DNA from: Paenibacillus_AB hodogayensis
Lineage (GTDB): Bacteria > Bacillota > Bacilli > Paenibacillales > NBRC-103111
Assembly (NCBI RefSeq): GCF_039536325.1
Contig: NZ_BAAAYO010000007.1
Span: 1 to 64,000 of the forward strand
Length of the DNA: 64,000 nt
Direction of reading: 5' to 3'
Positions 51,121 to 58,641 of the stretch are shown piece after piece. Each line of letters opens with the position of its first letter. Position 1 is the stretch's first letter. The notes below the pieces were generated by a model, which was not told the DNA's origin, ran no database searches, and worked only from the letters and a program-made list of their open reading frames with translations. The position numbers were made by a program, and so were the translations under genes.

Positions 51121-51849
51121 ATGGATATGGAGCATTTGAAGCGTTTGGTCAAGGCGAGCTCGCGAATCGTTTTTTTCGGCGGGGCAGGGACGTCGACGGA
51201 AAGCGGCATACCCGATTTCCGCTCGCATAACGGCTTGTTCCGCACAACCGCCGGAACGGAGCATCCGCCCGAGGAAATGCTGAGTCGCGATTTTTTCCGG
51301 ACGTATCCGGACGAATTTTACCGGTTTTACCGGGACAAGATGATCCATCCGCAGGCGAAGCCGAATGCCGGCCATCTCGCGCTGGCTGCTCTGGAGGTGG
51401 AGGGTCGCCTGACCGCGCTCGTGACGCAAAATATCGACGGACTGCACCAGCTGGCCGGCAGCCGCAACGTGCTGGAGCTGCACGGGTCCGTACATCGCAA
51501 CGCCTGCATGGACTGCCGGGCCTCGTACAGTCTCGGGGAATGGCTGCCGCTCGGCGATCCGGTGCCGCGCTGCACGGTATGCGGAGGGGTGATCAAGCCC
51601 GATGTCGTGCTGTACCAGGAAAGCCTGGACGACCGCGTGTTCCAGGCTGCGGAGCGTGCGATTGCCGACTCCGATATGCTGATCGTGGCCGGCACGTCGC
51701 TCAGCGTCTATCCCGCAGCCGGGCTCATCCGCTATTATAAAGGCGACCGGATGGTGCTGATCAACAAATCGCCAACGCCATACGACGGCTACGCCCAGTA
51801 TGCGCTTTACGACTCTTTCGCCGACGTCATGAGCCGACTGGTCAACTGA
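51121..51849 (+). CDS. NAD-dependent protein deacylase (sirtuin)
   Basis: SIR2-family lysine deacylase of 242 residues. NAD-binding FFGGAGTSTESGIPDFRSHN, VTQNIDGLHQLAGSRNVLEL, and the catalytic His in ELHGSVH are present. Zinc ligands are the two Cys pairs NACMDC and RCTVCGG. VVAGTSLSVYPAAGLIRYYK closes the NAD pocket. GGGAGG precedes ATG 51121. It belongs to the class that includes bacterial CobB, but Ala-Arg desuccinylase residues were not verified. Monocistronic, upstream of a two-component system. Confidence 0.94.
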   Translation: MDMEHLKRLVKASSRIVFFGGAGTSTESGIPDFRSHNGLFRTTAGTEHPPEEMLSRDFFRTYPDEFYRFYRDKMIHPQAKPNAGHLALAALEVEGRLTALVTQNIDGLHQLAGSRNVLELHGSVHRNACMDCRASYSLGEWLPLGDPVPRCTVCGGVIKPDVVLYQESLDDRVFQAAERAIADSDMLIVAGTSLSVYPAAGLIRYYKGDRMVLINKSPTPYDGYAQYALYDSFADVMSRLVN

Positions 51850-51912
51850 CGCCGGTGTCAGCGCCGGCGGATCTGTTCTGACCGGCGCATACGGATTATT
51901 TTGGATCGGCGT

Positions 51913-51946
51913 TTTTAAGCTGCTTTTAAGGCTGGCTTGCTATAAT
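51913..51946 (+). promoter_or_regulatory. Promoter with direct repeats, two-component operon
   Basis: TTTTAAG occurs at 51913-51919 and again 11 bases later at 51924-51930. A perfect TATAAT follows at 51941-51946, so the repeats begin 28 and 17 bases before the -10. The same phase occurs at the promoters of 54266 and 56207, which suggests autoregulation by the encoded response regulator. Confidence 0.65.
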
Positions 51947-51989
51947 GCTGCTGCAAGCTATTGCTTAACCGAAAGGAAATATAAGACGC

Positions 51990-52667
51990 ATGAGCAAAAT
52001 ACTTATCGTGGATGACGACCTCGCCATACGCAAGCTGGTCAAGGCGTTTTTGCAGCAGGAGGGATTCGCTACTTTCGAGTCGGCGAACGGACAGGAAGCG
52101 CTGGATGTGCTGGCCAATGTCAAAATCGATCTGATCGTGCTGGATGTTATGATGCCTGTCATGGACGGGTGGGATTTTTGCCGCGACCTGAAGAAGGCGC
52201 TGGATATTCCGATCATTATGGTTACCGCCAGAGGCGAAATCGCCGAGAGGCTGAAAGGCTTCCAGCTCGGCTGCGACGATTATTTGGTCAAACCGTTCGA
52301 TCCGATGGAGCTGGTCATGCGAGTCAAAGCTTTATTGAAGCGTTACCGGATCGAGCATTCGGAAACGGTGCAGGTCGGCGATGTGACGATCGACCGGAAA
52401 ACGTTCGAGCTGACCGTCAACGGCCAAAGCTCGATGATTCCTCCGAAGGAGTTCGAATTGCTGTTCAAGTTCGCCAGCAATCCGGGCCACATTTTCACCC
52501 GCAATCAGTTGATCGAGCAAATATGGGGCGTCGACTACGAAGGGGACGCGAGAACGGTCGACGTTCACGTAAAACGGCTTCGCGAAAAGCTCGAGCATCA
52601 CGCGTCGGAGAAGGTGGGGATCGTTACGATCCGCAATCTCGGCTACCGGCTCGAGGTTCAGCCGTGA
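51990..52667 (+). CDS. OmpR-family response regulator, HssR-like
   Basis: Response regulator of 225 residues. Receiver domain with Asp52 in LIVLDVMMPVMDG and the acidic triad VDDD. The C-terminal winged helix MIPPKEFELLFKFASNPGHI, followed by EQIWGVDYEGDARTVDVHVK, closely resembles the haem-sensing HssR of staphylococci and bacilli in pattern. AAAGGAAA precedes ATG 51990. It overlaps the kinase gene by GTGA. Direct repeats at its own promoter and at two downstream promoters are its likely binding sites. The signal may be haem or another envelope stress. Confidence 0.88.
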   Translation: MSKILIVDDDLAIRKLVKAFLQQEGFATFESANGQEALDVLANVKIDLIVLDVMMPVMDGWDFCRDLKKALDIPIIMVTARGEIAERLKGFQLGCDDYLVKPFDPMELVMRVKALLKRYRIEHSETVQVGDVTIDRKTFELTVNGQSSMIPPKEFELLFKFASNPGHIFTRNQLIEQIWGVDYEGDARTVDVHVKRLREKLEHHASEKVGIVTIRNLGYRLEVQP

Positions 52668-54040
52668 TCCGCACGCTGTACCTGCGCATCGCCATTGTCA
52701 TTTTTATTGTCGTATGGAGCAGCTTGGCCTTGTCCAGCTTTACGTTCTCTCATTATTATCGCAATCAGCTGAACAACCGGGTAGAGGGGCTGCTGCAAAA
52801 TGCGGCCAAGCTCGTGATCCGGCTCATTCAGGAGACGGAGACGCAGCAGTTGGGTCAGACCGTCTCGATCGCCGGGAAGCTCAATCGCGGTCAGGAGCTT
52901 TATTTGTATGCCGACAGCGGCGAAAGCTACGTATCCCGTCCGGAAGCGACCCCCAAATGTCTCATTCCCGACGAGACGATCCGGCTTGTCCTGAACGGAG
53001 GCTCATACTCCAGCTTTCAGGACGGGGAAAGCGATTCGTGCCCGCAGGGAAGCGTAGGGGCGCCGTTTGAATACGGTGGGAAGCATTACGCCCTGTTCGT
53101 CACCTCGATGTCGCAAACGCCGTTCAAAAAGTTCGATTTTCTCGATTTCCGCAACCTGTGGACGATTTTGCTGATCAGCACGTTTCTGATCGTATTGGCC
53201 GCCATTTACCTCGTTCGGCCGCTGCGCAAAATAACCGAGGCGACGGAAAAAATAGCCGGGGGCAATTTCAACGTCAAGCTCAACATCCGCCAGAAGGACG
53301 AGCTCGGGGTCCTCGCCGAAAGCATCACGCATATGGCCGGGGAGCTGAAGAAGATGGAGAAAATGCGGCAGGAGTTCGTCTCGAACGTCTCGCACGACAT
53401 TCAGACGCCGCTTACCTCGATCCGCGGCTTCTCCAAGCTGCTGCAGCAAAACTCGCTCGATCCCGACGACCGGCTCGGCTATTTGAAACTGATCGAAAGC
53501 GAATCGGAGCGGCTGTCGCGGCTCAGCGAAAATTTGCTGAAGCTGGCTTCGCTCGACTCGGAGCACCATCCTTATCACCCGAAGCCGATCCAGCTGGACG
53601 AGCAGCTGCGCCGCTGCGTCGTCGCCTGCGAGCCGCTTTGGTCGGCGAAGCAGCTCGATATCGAGCTGGAGCTGCCGGCTCTGCGCATTGTTGCGGACGA
53701 GGATTCGCTCAACCAAGTATGGATGAATCTGCTGCACAACGCGATCAAGTTTACGCCGCCGGAGGGCCGCATTACCATTACGCTGGCCGGCGACGAGCGG
53801 CAGGCGACTGTGACGGTCGCCGACACCGGCATCGGGATAGCGCCGGAGGACCAGCAGCATATTTTCCGCCGGTTCTACAAGGCGGACGCCTCCCGCCAAA
53901 CGTCCGAATGGAGCGGAAGCGGACTCGGGCTGGCCATTGTCAAAAAAATCGTCGGCTTGCATGGCGGCAAAATAGCCTTGACCAGCCGCCCGGGCGAAGG
54001 CACCAGCTTTCATATTCAACTGCCGTTGAAAGGCCAATAA
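52664..54040 (+). CDS. Sensor histidine kinase, HssS-like
   Basis: Membrane kinase of 458 residues, the length of HssS. First helix (about 7-30), short extracellular sensor (about 31-165) with a possible disulfide or ligand pair of Cys (ATPKC, DSC), second helix (about 168-190). HAMP is RKITEATEKIAGGNFNVKLN and His244 lies in FVSNVSHDIQTPLTSIRG. The ATPase domain shows NLLHNAIKFTPPEG and GSGLGLAIVKKIVGLHGGKI. Starts at GTG 52664, overlapping the regulator stop. Operon ends at a clear terminator. Confidence 0.92.
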   Translation: MIRTLYLRIAIVIFIVVWSSLALSSFTFSHYYRNQLNNRVEGLLQNAAKLVIRLIQETETQQLGQTVSIAGKLNRGQELYLYADSGESYVSRPEATPKCLIPDETIRLVLNGGSYSSFQDGESDSCPQGSVGAPFEYGGKHYALFVTSMSQTPFKKFDFLDFRNLWTILLISTFLIVLAAIYLVRPLRKITEATEKIAGGNFNVKLNIRQKDELGVLAESITHMAGELKKMEKMRQEFVSNVSHDIQTPLTSIRGFSKLLQQNSLDPDDRLGYLKLIESESERLSRLSENLLKLASLDSEHHPYHPKPIQLDEQLRRCVVACEPLWSAKQLDIELELPALRIVADEDSLNQVWMNLLHNAIKFTPPEGRITITLAGDERQATVTVADTGIGIAPEDQQHIFRRFYKADASRQTSEWSGSGLGLAIVKKIVGLHGGKIALTSRPGEGTSFHIQLPLKGQ

Positions 54041-54056
54041 GCGCTCCGCAATCGTA

Positions 54057-54083
54057 CCGCTCTCCGAGGAGGGCGGCTTTTTT
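54057..54083 (+). terminator. Rho-independent terminator of two-component operon
   Basis: CCGCTCTC (54057-54064) pairs with GAGGGCGG (54069-54076), including one G-T pair, followed by CTTTTTT. Confidence 0.8.
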
Positions 54084-54142
54084 ATTGTACCAAGCTTTGT
54101 CCCTATTCGGGATTGGTATCGACCCGATAAGGCGGAAGCTTG

Positions 54143-54220
54143 TTTTAAGCGTATTTTTAGCTTATTTTCAGCTGGCATTAAGCATCCGTTCATAGATGCA
54201 ACATAATGGCCGCCTATACT
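54143..54220 (+). promoter_or_regulatory. Five-fold direct-repeat promoter
   Basis: Five heptamers at exact 11-base intervals: TTTTAAG (54143), TTTTTAG (54154), TTTTCAG (54165), CATTAAG (54176), CGTTCAT (54187). A -10 TATACT follows at 54215-54220. No -35 box is visible, as expected of an activator-dependent promoter. The spacing places one repeat per helical turn on the same face, in the same phase as at 51913 and 55846. Confidence 0.7.
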
Positions 54221-54265
54221 TTTCTCGTAGGGTAAACCAATACATCGTCGGAAGGATGGAGAGAG

Positions 54266-55795
54266 ATGAGAGAAACGATGAAAAAGAGATTGGCCGTACT
54301 GATGGGAGCGGCTGTACTTACGGCGTCCGGAGGTGCGCTTCTGCCCGCAAAAGCGGCATGGGCCGAAACGGTGAGCGTCACCGCTGCGGACGAGACGACC
54401 GGCGCGAGCGTGACCGCTGACGAGTCGACCGGCACGACTGCGGACGAGACGACCGGCACGAGCGCGAACGCGGAGGAGTCGACTGGCTCGAGCCCGGCCG
54501 CTGACGAATCGACCGGCCCTAGCGCCGCAGCGGAACAGACGAAGCAGGTGTCGTATATTGATATTTTGGCCAGTCGCAACTTGTCTTCGTACGTCGCTCA
54601 GGCTGCCGCGCTCGGCGATCAGGATTTCGATACGGTATGGCAGGAAGTGCTGACCGGCAAATCGTTGTCCGAAGCGTCCGGCGTTCCGGCAGGCGATCTG
54701 GAAGCCGCTTTGCTGCAATCGCTAGCCCAGAGCTTGTCGGCTGACGTGGAGAACGGGGCGTTGACTGCCGGGGAAGCCGAGCAGACGAAAGCGTCCGCTA
54801 TCGCAACGATCCGGGCTGTCATTGCCGGCGCTTCGACCAGCGCGTCCGTGCAGGCGGCACTGATCGGCGGCGCGGATATCGTGCAAAGCCGGTTGGACCG
54901 TGTCATTGAGGATACGGCCGCCTTGTTGGAGCTCAATGCGCGCGAGCTGCGTCAGTCGCTGCGTGACGGCAGGAGTCTTGCAGAAGCAAGCGGCCAGGAT
55001 GCCGCGACTCTCGCCGCTCAGCTTGCCGGTATGCTGAATCAGGATCTGGATGCGTCCGTTCAAGCGGGCCAACTTGCTCGCGCCGACGCCGATACGCGCA
55101 AGCGCGAAGGTCTGGAGGCTTTGGGCCGGATCGTCGCCGAAGCGGGCTACGATCGGGAGACGACGCCATGGATGGAACAGTACGGAAACGCGCTGCTGGC
55201 AAGCCAGCTCGGCTTTGCCGTCAACTATGCGTATGCCTTGTCCTCGCGCGAGTATGACGATTTCTACAGCGACCTGGCGGAAGGCGCGTCGATCGAAACG
55301 GCTTCCGGCCTGACCGAGAAGGACCTGCTGCCCTCGATCAGCGCGATGATCGGCAATGCCGTCGACGAAGCTTGGCTGAATGGTAAGCTGTCTGCCGGCT
55401 ATGCCGACGAGCTGAAGCTGCAGGCGGACGAGCAGTTGAAGACGGCGTTGACGGCGCCGGGCTACGGGCAAAGCAAGGCTGTCGCGATTGCCGATGATGC
55501 AGCGGTCGCCGCGTCCGCGCAAGATTACGCCGAAGGCCGGCTTAGCCAAGTCGCGGCAGACGTCGCCGCTTGGGCGGGCACGAGAGCCGACGTGCTGCTG
55601 GAAAAGCTGGCTCAAGGCCAAACGCTGGCTCAGGCAGCCGGTACGGACAGTGATGCGCTGCTGCGCGCGCTCGTCAAATCGGTTGCCGTTCAGCTGAATG
55701 CGTATGCGGCCGACGGCACGTTTACGGAGAAGGATGTCGCATCGGCAAAATCGAGCTATACGGCAGGGCTTGTCCAGCTTCTGAACAACGCCTAA
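54266..55795 (+). CDS. Secreted Ala-rich protein with four helical repeats
   Basis: Secreted protein of 509 residues. A signal peptide (about 1-32, ending LLPAKAAWA) is followed by five imperfect Ala/Asp/Glu/Ser-Thr-Gly repeats at about 40-90 (ADETTG or ADESTG each about 11 residues). Then come four copies of a roughly 95-residue helical unit, each with the signature L-x-x-G-x-[ST]-[LI]-x-x-A-[SA]-G (LTGKSLSEASG, LRDGRSLAEASG, LAEGASIETASG, LAQGQTLAQAAG). I do not recognise the family by name. The five-repeat promoter directly upstream puts it under the adjacent two-component system. ATG 54266 or 54278 are both possible. Confidence 0.8.
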   Translation: MRETMKKRLAVLMGAAVLTASGGALLPAKAAWAETVSVTAADETTGASVTADESTGTTADETTGTSANAEESTGSSPAADESTGPSAAAEQTKQVSYIDILASRNLSSYVAQAAALGDQDFDTVWQEVLTGKSLSEASGVPAGDLEAALLQSLAQSLSADVENGALTAGEAEQTKASAIATIRAVIAGASTSASVQAALIGGADIVQSRLDRVIEDTAALLELNARELRQSLRDGRSLAEASGQDAATLAAQLAGMLNQDLDASVQAGQLARADADTRKREGLEALGRIVAEAGYDRETTPWMEQYGNALLASQLGFAVNYAYALSSREYDDFYSDLAEGASIETASGLTEKDLLPSISAMIGNAVDEAWLNGKLSAGYADELKLQADEQLKTALTAPGYGQSKAVAIADDAAVAASAQDYAEGRLSQVAADVAAWAGTRADVLLEKLAQGQTLAQAAGTDSDALLRALVKSVAVQLNAYAADGTFTEKDVASAKSSYTAGLVQLLNNA

Positions 55796-55815
55796 GCGCA
55801 GCGCGATCATGGCGG

Positions 55816-55836
55816 GCCGCTCCGGTTCGGGGCGGC
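55816..55836 (+). terminator. Hairpin after the Ala-rich protein gene
   Basis: GCCGCTCC (55816-55823) pairs with GGGGCGGC (55829-55836), loop GGTTC, including one G-T pair. A weakly T-rich tail follows (TCGTTCAAGTTTT), the end of which already belongs to the next promoter. Confidence 0.5.
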
Positions 55837-55845
55837 TCGTTCAAG

Positions 55846-55900
55846 TTTTAACTGGTTTTAAGGTTTTGTTCATAAATGGTTCACAATTGACGCCTATAAT
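55846..55900 (+). promoter_or_regulatory. Direct-repeat promoter of the exporter operon
   Basis: TTTTAAC (55846), TTTTAAG (55856), TGTTCAT (55867) and GGTTCAC (55878) lie 10-11 bases apart, followed by TATAAT at 55895-55900. The last two give GTTCAT and GTTCAC with 11-base spacing, close to the direct repeat GTTCATATT-N2-GTTCATATT bound by staphylococcal HssR before hrtAB. The leader from here to 56206 also contains a REP-like element. Confidence 0.75.
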
Positions 55901-55957
55901 CTCCTCATGCGTGAAAGAAGATCCGTTTGCTGCGTCAAGACGGGCCGGGCCAAGCTA

Positions 55958-56016
55958 GTACAAAATCAGATCTTGAAGCGTACGTACATACACGGCATTC
56001 GCTCTGACTTCGTACC
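55958..56016. repeat. REP/MITE-like inverted-repeat element, copy 2
   Basis: A 59-base element bounded by GTACAAAATCAGA (55958-55970) and TCTGACTTCGTACC (56003-56016). It keeps the terminal inverted repeat of copy 1 (50801-50902) but is shorter inside. It lies in the untranslated leader of the exporter operon, so it would fold in the transcript. Confidence 0.65.
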
Positions 56017-56206
56017 AGCAGGCTGCAGGCCTGCCGTTTGCTTTTGCCGCTTGCTGAAAGCGTAATCTTGCAGAAGCGGAGGCCATGGCCGTCTTGCGCG
56101 CGCGTCCGTGTCGACTACGGACGGCGAAGACCTCTACGGCGGCGGATCGACCGGAGGCTGTAGAAACTAGAAACCGTCGTATGGACGGGAAAGGGAAGAT
56201 GGACAT

Positions 56207-57928
56207 ATGGCACTTAAACGCGGAGCCAAGTGGGCGGTCGTTCTGGCGGTAGTCATCGTGGCGGGAGGCGGAGGCACTTATTGGTTCGTCAGCAAACCCG
56301 GCAGTCCGAAATCCGCGGCTCAAAGCGTGATTTCTACGGTTAAGGTTCAAAAGGGCGGCATTCGTCTGTCCGTGTCGGGAACGTCTCAGTTTTCGACGCA
56401 AAATTTGCAAAACATCGCGGCTCCGGCCGACGGCACGATCAAAACGCTCAACCTAACCCGCAGTCAACCGGTCAAGAAGGGCGATATTCTCGTTGAGGTG
56501 TCCAATGCAACGCTGGAATCCAACTTGAAGGACGCACAAACGAACTATGAGAACTTGCGGCAGGAGCTGGACGATCTGGTCAAGCAGCAGCAAAGTTTGC
56601 GGATCATCGCTCCGGCTTCGGGCAAGTTGACGCTTGGCACGAACTTCGACGTCGGCTCCACGGTCAACAAATCGGCGAAGGTCGGGACGATTTCCGTCGT
56701 TTCCAATCTGACCGTCAAGGTGCCGTTTCCGATGGAGGAGGCGATCCAGTTCAAGGTTGGCGATCCGGTCGACCTGACCGTGACGGGCTATTCGCTGACG
56801 AAAACCGGCAGCGTGACGTCGGTCGGTAAGGAGCTGAGATCGGATGCGGCTGGCAGCCGTCTCGTAGATGTGGAAGTGGCGGTGGAGAATGACGGCACGC
56901 TGGATGCGGGCGTGGACGTGACCGGAACGGTCGTGCTAGGCGGCCGGGAGATCAAGGCCAAAGGCACCGCCAAGCTCGAGGCGGCGAAGACGACCGCTTT
57001 TCTGTCGGACACGTCGGGCACCGTCTCCGAGCTGCGGAAGAAGACCGGAGATATCGTCAAAGCCGGCGACATTATCGCCGTCGTCGTCAACGATTCGCTC
57101 AAAGATTCGATTACATCCAAGCAAGCCAGCCTAGACCGGCAAAAAAATACGGTGGATCAGGCGCAGAAGCGGGTTGACGACTTGACCGTCAAAGCTCCGT
57201 TCGACGGCGTATTCTCCACCGACTTCGCCAATCAGAGACAAAACGTGCTGGCCAAATTCCCGGTCGGCGGGACGGTCGAGTCCGGGGCGCTATTCGGGGG
57301 CGTCGCCAGCCTTGACGTCATGACGCTGCCGATTCAGGTCGACGAGCTCGATCTGACCAATATCAAGCCGGGGCTGAAGGCGGAGGTCAGCGTGGACGCG
57401 ATTGCCGGCAGGAAGTTCGCTGGCGAGGTGCTGCAGGTGTCGACCGTCGGCACCACGACGAGCGGAGTCACCTATTACGATGCCGTCGTCGCCGTGGAGA
57501 ACAAGGATCAGCAGCTTAAATACGGGATGACCGGAACCGCGGAAATTTTGATCCAGGACAAGAAGGACGTGCTGACCTTACCTGTCGAAGCGTTGAGGCT
57601 GCAGCGCGGGGCCGCGACCGTAACGGTAAAGAAGCCGGACGGCACACTGCAGGAGAACACGCCGATCAAGATAGGCATTCGCAGTAAAACGAGCGTCGAG
57701 GTAACCGAAGGGCTTAACGAAGGCGACGAGGTCGTTGTGCCTACGCGCCAGCGCACCCAAGGCACTCAGCAGCAGATCGACGCGCTGCGCCAGCAGTTTC
57801 AGCAAGGCGGCTTTCCGCAAGGCGGCGGTGGCGGCGGCGGTGGCGCGACCTTCCAGATTCAGCAAGGCGGCGGAGGCGGACAAGGTGGCGGAGGTCAAGG
57901 CGGCGGAGGCGGCGGGGGAGGACGATAA
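56207..57928 (+). CDS. Membrane fusion (adaptor) protein, HlyD/YknX-like
   Basis: Adaptor subunit of a MacAB/YknXYZ-type exporter, 573 residues, longer than usual. An N-terminal membrane helix (about 6-27) is followed by an HlyD-type lipoyl/beta-barrel region (VQKGGIRLSVSGTSQFSTQN, PVKKGDILVEVSNATLESNL, a coiled coil, APFDGVFSTDFANQRQNVLA, and a C-terminal TLPVEALRLQRG strand). The last about 50 residues are almost pure Gly with Gln, Phe and Arg (QGGGGGQGGGGQGGGGGGGG), a tail I have not seen in standard family members. The Gly codons supply the ribosome site of the next gene. It anchors the complex in the membrane and reaches the cell wall. Confidence 0.88.
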   Translation: MALKRGAKWAVVLAVVIVAGGGGTYWFVSKPGSPKSAAQSVISTVKVQKGGIRLSVSGTSQFSTQNLQNIAAPADGTIKTLNLTRSQPVKKGDILVEVSNATLESNLKDAQTNYENLRQELDDLVKQQQSLRIIAPASGKLTLGTNFDVGSTVNKSAKVGTISVVSNLTVKVPFPMEEAIQFKVGDPVDLTVTGYSLTKTGSVTSVGKELRSDAAGSRLVDVEVAVENDGTLDAGVDVTGTVVLGGREIKAKGTAKLEAAKTTAFLSDTSGTVSELRKKTGDIVKAGDIIAVVVNDSLKDSITSKQASLDRQKNTVDQAQKRVDDLTVKAPFDGVFSTDFANQRQNVLAKFPVGGTVESGALFGGVASLDVMTLPIQVDELDLTNIKPGLKAEVSVDAIAGRKFAGEVLQVSTVGTTTSGVTYYDAVVAVENKDQQLKYGMTGTAEILIQDKKDVLTLPVEALRLQRGAATVTVKKPDGTLQENTPIKIGIRSKTSVEVTEGLNEGDEVVVPTRQRTQGTQQQIDALRQQFQQGGFPQGGGGGGGGATFQIQQGGGGGQGGGGQGGGGGGGGR

Positions 57929-57930
57929 GC

Positions 57931-58641
57931 ATGAACATCATCGAACTGACCGATATCCACAAGACATACGGCCACGGAGACGAAGAAGTCAAAATTTTGC
58001 GCGGCGTGTCGCTGACGGTCAATACCGGCGACTTTGTCGCCATCGTGGGTCCGAGCGGTTCCGGCAAATCGACGCTGATGAACATGATCGGTTTGCTGGA
58101 CAGTCCGACAACCGGCACGTACACGCTGGACGGAGTCGCTACCGAGAAGCTCAACGACAGCCAACTGGCCGTCGTGCGCAATAAGAAAATCGGCTTTATT
58201 TTTCAGCAGTTCAATCTTCTGCCCCGCCTGACCGCATTGGAAAACGTGGAGCTTCCGCTCATTTATGCCGGGGTCAGCAAAAGCGAACGCAGAGAGCGGG
58301 CGCGCGCGATGCTGGAGTCGCTTGGCATGGGGCCGCGCGTCGAGCACAAGCCCAGCCAACTGTCCGGCGGTCAGCAGCAGCGGGTAGCCATTGCCCGGGC
58401 GTTGGCCGGATCGCCGTCGCTGCTGCTTGCCGACGAGCCGACCGGCGCGCTCGATTCCCGCACGGGCGCGGAGGTGCTGGAGCTGATGATCCAACTGAAC
58501 GAGCAAGGCAACACGATCGTGCTCATTACGCACGACCTGCATATTGCCGACAATGCCAAGCGGGTCGTCTCGATTCGCGACGGTCTGATCGTCGACGACA
58601 AGCGGAATGCCGACGCGTCAAGGCAGGTGGTGCAGGTATGA
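57931..58641 (+). CDS. ABC transporter ATP-binding protein, MacB/YknY-type
   Basis: ATPase of 236 residues of the LolD/MacB/YknY group. Walker A is VGPSGSGKSTLMNMIGLLD (about 36-54), the Q-loop is FIFQQFNLLPRLTALENVEL, the signature is LSGGQQQRVAIARALAGSP, and Walker B is LLADEPTGALDSRTG. The ATG follows the adaptor stop by two bases and is read from a GGGGGAGG site inside the Gly-tail codons. It overlaps the permease gene by four bases. It powers the mechanotransmission-type exporter. Confidence 0.95.
   Translation: MNIIELTDIHKTYGHGDEEVKILRGVSLTVNTGDFVAIVGPSGSGKSTLMNMIGLLDSPTTGTYTLDGVATEKLNDSQLAVVRNKKIGFIFQQFNLLPRLTALENVELPLIYAGVSKSERRERARAMLESLGMGPRVEHKPSQLSGGQQQRVAIARALAGSPSLLLADEPTGALDSRTGAEVLELMIQLNEQGNTIVLITHDLHIADNAKRVVSIRDGLIVDDKRNADASRQVVQV

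Noticed and set aside
53003..54718. A minus-strand frame of 571 codons opposite the kinase and the Ala-rich protein
   Set aside because: It contains low-complexity Arg/Gly/Ala repeats mirrored from the plus-strand Ala-Asp-Glu-Thr repeats and lacks a start signal; it is an antisense shadow.
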